DNA of 64,000 nucleotides from positions 1 through 64,000 of IMG/VR virus record IMGVR_UViG_3300021139_001382; one strand, given 5' to 3'. The notes under the pieces were generated by a model that saw only the letters and a program-made list of their open reading frames with translations, had not been told where the DNA came from and did no database searches. This DNA is from a virus. Position numbers and translations under genes: made by a program. Of this stretch, positions 20,501-29,500 are shown in pieces (the first letter of the stretch is position 1; each line of letters opens with the position of its first letter).

Positions 20501-23500
20501 TACATCCCGGAACACAATGAGAGTCTCTCTGATATCGGCAAGTTTGTATATGCACAAAGCGTAAACGACACTAGCCTTGACTATGGCGCGCAGCCGATGT
20601 ATGGTCAAGCACTTGAGTTCAACGCCAGTCGCGTTGTGATCGGTACACCTAATTTTAGGCCAGATCAAACTAATGGTCAAGTAGTTTCATACTCTAACGC
20701 ACTGGGCGAACAAGATTGGTCAGTATACAGAAGTTCTGCAGCGGTGGTTGATATCAACCGTATTCAAGATATTCAAATGTATAGTGCGTTGACAAATACA
20801 ACGCTTGACAATCTTGATTACATCGACCCGCTTCAAGGTAAGATTCTAGGATCCGCACAAGAGAACATTGATGTAATCTCTAATCAAGATCCTGCAGGAT
20901 ATAACTCAACCGCTCGTAATGGATCAGTTGTCTGGGGAGCAGGTAAAGTTGGTCAACTATGGTTCAACACTGCTAATACGCGCTTCGTAAACTATCATCA
21001 GAACGATGTTGTTTACAACAGCAAATACTGGGGTCGAGTATTCCCTGGCAGCGATGTGTCAGTCTACAGTTGGATCACAAGCATATTGTTGCCGTCACAA
21101 TACGCGGGTCCTGGCACACCCTTTGATGTAATGTCGTATACAACAGAGTATGTGCTGTCTGCTACTGGCGCACTGCAACCAGTATACTTCTTCTGGGTCA
21201 GAAACACAAATGTAATCTTTACCCAAGCTGGCAAAACTCTATCTGACACTATTATCGAATCATACATTGCTAATCCGATCGGCTCCGGCATCAGTTATTT
21301 TACTCCTTTGCTTCCGAGTGCGTTTGCGTTATACAACTCGTATGAGAATATTAATGCGAACGACACTGTGTTACACATTGGGTTCTCAACAGGAACAAAC
21401 GATGACGTATCGCACGGACTGTTCAGCTTGATCAGAGCAGGATACGCTGATGACTTTCTTCCTGGCTTACCGGGAACAAGCGCACTGGACATTCCAGAAT
21501 CGTTATACAACAGAATGTTGTGTAGTCTGTGTGGAGTTGACGCCTCGGGAGCAGTTGTTCCTAATCCGTATCTACCAAAGCCGGTTCAGTACGGGGTGTC
21601 TGCTCGACCTAATCAAAGCTTCTTCATCAATCGCTTCGGCGCGTTGAAGAACTACTTGACTTATGCGAATGAAGTTCTGGCGCAATATCCTATTGTAGAA
21701 ACAAGACAATCTACTTTTCTATCTTTAGTAGGTGATATTAATCCGTCGACTGTTAATAATCCTAATTGGGGCGGCGCACCCATGCCGATGTATGATACTC
21801 CGAAATATTGGAACTATATCAACTGGTGGTCAACTGGTTATAACGACAATACTAAATCGGTTACTCAAGTGGGTATATACGCCGACCTATCAGCTATTGT
21901 GGCCACAACAGGAATGATCGTCACCGTTGCAGCTAACGGCGACGGCAAATCAGAAACGTATGTTTATACCTCAATAGGAACTTGGAACCGAATTGGTCTC
22001 CAAGACGGCACGATTGAGTTTAGTTCTGTGTTATGGGATTATGAAACAGCCCACATCGGATTCGGTGATAACTTCTTTGACACAACTCCATATGACTCTT
22101 ATCCGTCGACAGAGACAAAGAATGTATTACGTTCATTGAACGAAGAAATCTACACCAATGACTTGTTGATCCATCGTAATAAGAGTTTGATATTGTTGTT
22201 TGAATTTGCACAGAGCGAAACAATCCAATCACAAACCTATATGCCATGGCTGAATAAGACTTCGTTCATTGACGTAGCTCATACTATTCGTGAGTTGCTA
22301 CCTATACCAGTATATCAATCTGATAATCAAGATTTTTTGTCGGGTTTTATGAATGAAATTAAACCGTATCACGTTGTCATTAAAGAGTTCCTGTTTAAGT
22401 ACACTGGCACTGATGTGTTTGAGGGTGATGTAACAGACTTCGATGTACCGGCGATGTATAACTCGTTAATCGAAAAGTTTATCACACCTGAGTTAGTATA
22501 TGACAACCCGAGCGACAATCAGTATCTATTTACAGATCCTATATGGCAAACTGCACCTTATAAGGCTTGGTATGAAAACTTCGGTCTTAGTATTACCGGA
22601 GTCAATGACTTCCAAATAACAACTACTGCCTCATACATTGCATTGAACTCTAACGCCTTCGCTGTAGATAACGCTAATGGGTTTCCTATTAACGGTGTTG
22701 TTAAGATAGGCAATGAGCTAATTGGGTATTCATCGGTAGATCGGGCAACGAGTATCATAAGTGGACTGACGCGCGGAGTAAGCGGCACTGTTGTGGCAAC
22801 ACATTTACCGAACACACAAATATACATTGACTTGCCTGCTATATTATTATTAGACGGTGGTAGGGGATATTCTGAACCACCAAAAATAACAGCATACATA
22901 GACACAACTATATATCCTGCACCGACTAGTCCGGCTATTCTTGTTGCAGTAATGAGTTTAGATTCTGTATTGAGAGTAGACGTTATTGATCCTGGCCAGG
23001 GATACGCTGTGCTACCGGAAATAGTAATTGATCCATCAATCCAATTGACATTTACAAGCGCGGATGTGAGCACTAGATCAAACACTATCTCCTTGGTCTC
23101 ACCGTTGTTACAAACAGGCGATCTGGTTAAATATATAGTCGGAATAGACACCGTCGCTGTAAGTGGTTTATCAGATGGTCAATATTACTATGTGAATGTT
23201 TTAGAATCGGCCCCATCCTTTGTTATCGCTCTTTATAGCAAGTATGCCGACTCAGTTGTGGATCAAAACAGGATATCGTTATTCGGAGCAGGCTCCGGCT
23301 CCAATAACTTTTTATATGTGAGTGCCAGAGCATCGTGTGTCTCATCAGCTATACCTATTCGTGAAAGTCAATTAACATTACGATTCGACCGCACCACTTA
23401 CTCATCCCCAGTAACTGATTGGGTGACTGGTGAGTTTTATGGATCATTCTTTGCAGGATTTTTAAATGACTCCGACAAGATAGCGAGTTCTTCAATAACA

Positions 23501-26500
23501 TTGTATGATTCACAGCCGCCCATCGAGAGCGTGCTGGCCAGTGCACAAGGAGCTGCGTTTGAAATAAGTGCAGTTTCATCTTTAGATACTCTCACTTGGT
23601 CTTCGCGCACCAGAGAAGTAGCGTGTACCTATTCAGGTGCAGATATGATATACCCCAACGTTATAAAAATATTGCCATCGGTCGGGGGCACACCGGTGTC
23701 CGAAGATCAGCCGATTGGTTCTACTATTGGATTCTATATAGGCATGCCTGTTAAATTTGACGGCGCCGTATACGGTACTGGATTAGTCAATGACACCATT
23801 TACTATGTAAAGGCCCTTGTAGAAATTTTCGATGGCACCAGTATGGTGCCTATAGGTTTTAAGATTTCAGCGACAATAGTGGCTGGTATACCGGGCCCCG
23901 AATACCCTTTGACGGCTGCTACTATCAGTGCAGCCGGATTAATATGTCTCATTGGGCAACCTACTAGCACTGCTGTGGTATCTATCGATTACCCCGGCAT
24001 TCTACAAGTGGTACATACCGCTGCCGGAACTAATAAAATATCTGTTCCTAGAACTGCGCTACAGATTAGTAGCGGATCCGCCGGTACAACAGGGTTTTAC
24101 GTGGGTGTTCCTTTATTCTTCGTAGGAGAAGTATTCGGTGGAATTATTGAAAACGAGACTTATTATGTAACAACGGTAGTTGATGAGGAGACATTTACTA
24201 TGTCAAAAACATCTACTCCGGTGATGGTCGAAGTCACTGCTACTACATTTGGCACCAACTTGATTACTTGTGACAGCACTCTGCTACTGTCCATCAATGA
24301 TCCGGTTATCTTTACTGGGACCGTGTTCGGCAATATTGTTAAGGGAACTACTTATTATGTAAGTTACATATCCGGTCTGACTTTCTCTATATCATCAATT
24401 ATTAACGGTGTAAATGTCCTGTTAAGCACTGATTCAGGATCAATGACTGTTACAAATCAGAAAGATACCTTTGATCTGACCACATCGTCCGGATCAATGA
24501 CATTGAATGTTGGTCTACCAGTGAGCCCTGGCCAGATTACTGGCCAGTTGTTTACTTTCTACCCGACCGGCGGAATAGTTGCTACTGGTGTATCAGGTAT
24601 AGATGGTAACTTATTGAACAGAACAATAGTAAATGCTATTTCAGGCACTGCCCCGGCCGGCGATTATCTGGCTATATCTGAGGCAAGCGGCGGTCTGACG
24701 GACTTCTACATAGGTATGCCGATCCAATTCCCTACTACATATGCAGGGTTTGCTCCAGCAGTCACTTATCATGTAGCGGCCTCGGGCACAGTGACTACGA
24801 TTGTAACGGCCACATCATCTTCTTCACCAACGTATTACTTGACCTGCGACAGCACTGCAGGGTTCTATGTAGGTATGCCAATATTATTAAGTGGCACCCC
24901 AATGGGCGGATTGGATTTAGATGCTCAATACTTTATTAAAACAATCAACGGGTCTTATCAATTCAACGTGACCGACACAGCCGGCGGCGCCATTCTTGCC
25001 CTTACTGGTACATCGGGTGCAATGGTAGTAACAGGCACCCCGTATATCCGACTAGACACGGCAGTGGGATCAGACGAATCAACATCCGTTGTTATTACTC
25101 AGTCCCCTACGGCCGCGCCGATATTCAACGTAGGGTTTATATTGGGCGGGTACTACGTCGATCTTAAAAGTCCTGGCGCCGGATATACGCTCACTAATAC
25201 CATAACTATTCCGGGCACTGCATTTACACCGATTGCATTATCTCCCGCTAATGATTTGATAATAACTGTATCCGGCATTGATTCAATTCCGCCAAACACA
25301 GACCCTGATACAAATTGGCAGTTACCTGCTGTATCTCTAGGCACTATCACAGCGACTATCTGCTCCGGAACGCCGATGGAAATAACAAGTCAATATTATT
25401 TAAAGGTTGTTACCGCTAATAAATGTGAAGTATATTATGATTCGTTTATGACGATTCCTGTTGCTGGAGTGGATTTCATCTACAATCCTGCCGATTATGC
25501 ATTTTTACCGGAACCATTCTTCTTCGATCAAAGTATTGTCCTATACAATCATAAATTGTATAAATGTATTATCAGTAACAATGACCCTGAGTTTATCTTT
25601 GGTAAGTGGGAATTATTGTCAAGCGGCGCCAGAGAAATAAATGCATTAGATCGTATAGTAGGTTACTATCAGCCTACTATCAATATGCCGGGATTAGATA
25701 TGACGCAGCTAGTGGATGGTATAACTTATCCGAATAGCACTTATTTAGGTAATGCGTTTGCCCCCGATGATGAGTTCGAACTAGATACCTTGTTGCAGGA
25801 TAAACCATTCTACCCGACTGAGATTAATCTGGAGTCGATTGTTTGGAACGGTGATAACTATCTTGCAATATCAGGAACCCCCGATTATTCTGCAATACTT
25901 TCAAGCGACACCGGTATTACTTGGTCAATTGATACGATATCAGATCAGCCATTACAGGCAAGTGACATTGTATTTTCAGGGTCACGATATGTCATTACTA
26001 CTAACAACCGAGCTACACCTATATTAGTAAGTTCGGACGGGGTTGTATGGACAACCAACGGTCAATATACACCATATGGATCTACACCGTATGATGAATT
26101 ATACGATACTACCTCATTGAGCGTTGCTGCAATTTCGCTGAATAGTGTGGCATATTTGAACGGAAAGTATGTCGCGGTCGGAGAGAATATAGTAATTAGC
26201 GATGACACATATGCTTGGAGAGAAGTATATGCTTTCGGCAACACTACTTTGAATAATGTGTTAAATGGTGTTGTATCAATCAATTTACCATACTATACCG
26301 GGTTTATCGCAGTAGGTGCCGGACAACAATATACGTATCCAGTTGGAGGAATAACTACAGTGGTTGATGTAAGTATATTACTGTGGAGTTCTGACGGTCT
26401 TGGTTGGAATAATTTAATAGCACCGCTTACTACTGGTGCGCTTAATGCTGCATGTCAGGGAGGTGATAGAATATTGGTAGTGGGTGACGCTGGCGCGAAG

Positions 26501-29500
26501 TTTACCAGTATAAATGGTGTATCCTGGGTAAACGTAAGCTACGGCACCAATAATCTGCGTGACGCTACTTACTCCACTTCAATGTCGATGCTGGTTGCTG
26601 TGGGTGATAACGGTATAATAGAAACGTCAGTTGATGAAGGTGTCACTTGGATTGAACAGAGTTCGGGCACGATTCAAAATCTACACGGTATAGTTTGGAA
26701 TGCGACCTCAGATGAGTTTGTGATAGTGGGCGACAATAACACTATTCTGATGAGTAGCGACGGCATACTTTGGACAAGTTCGTCATTATTCATCACTAAT
26801 CCGACGGTGTATGATGTTCAAGGCGAAACCTTCATGTCTGGTTACGGACCAGAGGAACTTGTCCCGGGTGTTATCAACGATAATTTGACTATGCTGGTCA
26901 CAACCCGCCCTGGTACTAACTGGAACGCAACCGAATATGCTCATGTGGGTTATTCTGTCGAGTCAATTGAATTGTCACCTACATCAGGAAGTCAAGTAGA
27001 ATATAGTTTTGCTAATGTATTGGCAATTCCGGCACAATTATCAGTGTTTGTCATTGATAAAACCACTGGTTTAAGTACCACAATATATCAACCTGCTTAT
27101 TCAGTTGATTGGATGATGAAAACTATTACACTCGCCACTCCATTATCATTTGTCGGTGTTGGTGACAGTGACCGATTAAGAATTGATGTGTATGAGGTGG
27201 GCAATGGCGATCAACTAGTTAAATCTAACACACAATCTAACCCTGTGGTAAATGACCCTGTTACAGGCTTTGATGAAATTCAGTTGAACTGTAACTATTC
27301 TGCGCCCCGCTTCTCAGGGTCGGGTGTTATTCGCCCCGGAACTCCACCCGTAGAAGTTGAAGCAACAGAAACGGATTCAGCGACCAACACAATTTTGTGT
27401 GCTAGTGTAACTGACTTTAGTATCAACGACGAAATCACATTCCAAGGTGTGGTGTTTGGTAATGTGGCAGAAGATACAAGTTATTTTGTAAAAACAATTA
27501 GTTATGTATCAAAGAGAATCACAATTTCTGAAACACTCGTTTCAGGCATAGCAGGTCCTACATTTGAATTAGCAGATGACACCGGTAGTATGCAAGTGAT
27601 TACTCAGATCGGTACCGGTGCAGTCTGGACAGATCCTATCGTCTATCATACCGGTAGTAAACTGATCATCGGTTCGACTAATATTGCAGCGGATACTGAT
27701 GGGATAACGAACATCATCCAATGTAATTCTACTTCAGGGATATATGATAATGACCCTATCGTATTTGACAATCGAATGTTCGGCGGAGTTGTTCCACATC
27801 AGCCGTATTATGTTAAAAATGTAATCAGTCCAAATGAGTTTACGATTTCTGAAACATTAGGTGGCCCTGTGTTTGCGTTGAGCAATGGTGCCGGCTTAGC
27901 TACGTTTATCACATATGATTATGCGTTCGGCCTCGCGGAAAACGGAGTATCCGCGACTTTGATATTCTCCGACTTATATGACACCCGATATGACTATATC
28001 ACCTACACAGTATTCGGAGAAACATCACCGCAGCAATACGGATATACTATCCCGGAGATAGCAGTGTTTACGGTCCAGAACACAGAGACATCATTTTACG
28101 TCACTAACTTTGTCAGCGGCGATAATCCGATTAACGCAGTAGTAGAATATAATGGCAGACGCCTAGTAAATATCACAGATTACGTGTTGAATCCACTGAC
28201 TAATACAGTGACATTAACCTTCACTACGACACCGGGGTCAACTGTAGCAGTGACAAGTTACAATCTTACTGACAGACAATATCTGCATACGACATACGGT
28301 GGTCCGTTCTCGGGTTCTACTGCTTCTACACTTATCATCGGTAGCACAACCCATACTGATGGGTTGTATGATGAAGATAGTCCGTCAATAGAACTATTTG
28401 ACCAAGATATTCCTCCTGTACTATTTGATGAAATTTTAGATTACCTGACACTATCATCGGGTTCTACATCAGTATTACATATCAATGATGCTATCGTCTT
28501 TGAGAGCCCGGTGTTTGGTGGAATTGTCGCCGGCGAAATTTATTATGTTGTTGGGATTTTGAGTCCTACAGAATTTACAGTATCAATTACGGTAGGTGGC
28601 GTACCTATCACATTAACAACAGCGTCAGGTTCAATGCTGGCTTTCATTAACCCGGCGACAGTCGCTAATATTGTGGGCGTTGACAACGCAATCACTCCGC
28701 CTCTGGCGATTACGAATGTTGTTGCTACTGCAATAGGTACTAATATAATTACATGCGCGAATACCTCAGGATTTGTATCCGGGCAGCAAATATTATTCAA
28801 AGCAAGTATTTTCGATGCTATTGCGCTGACACCGACCCTCACTTACCAAATAGTAGAATTGGGCACAACTGATTGGAATGTTGTGGCCGGAACAATCGGA
28901 ATTATTTATGAAGTCGGTAATGTTTTGAGTAACATCGCAAGTGTTGGCACCGGCACAGGAACTGCATTATTAGCAGACTTTGGTGGCATTAGTACATTGG
29001 GTGTAGTGTATTTTGTTTATCAGGTGTTGTCACCGTTGACATTTACGATCAAAGACGTTGATGGTAACGTTGTTACTCTAACGAACGATCTTGGGCTTGT
29101 GAAGGGATACGTCGGTGGAAATCCTGCAATAACTATTACAACCGGGGTCCCGCATAATTTGGTTGAGAACAACCTGATCAGAATAGATGGAACAACGGGA
29201 TCTATCCAGTTGAATAATGAAACTTTCTATGCAAAAATAATAAACTCTACTCAACTTGCGTTGTATAGCACCCCGTATAACCCTGCACTGACTGCTATTA
29301 ATAATCCTACTACAACTATATCAAGTTACGCAGGTGGTGGATACGTTTGGCTAGATAGAACATTTACTCTGACTACGACGAATGCCACAGCAACTACGCA
29401 CGACCTTACTGCTATAATGACCGCGGCTATTGCTGATGTATCGTCTGTCCCCACACTTACAGTGAGTGCTTCTTCAGGTGATCCGATCGAACCCGGAATG

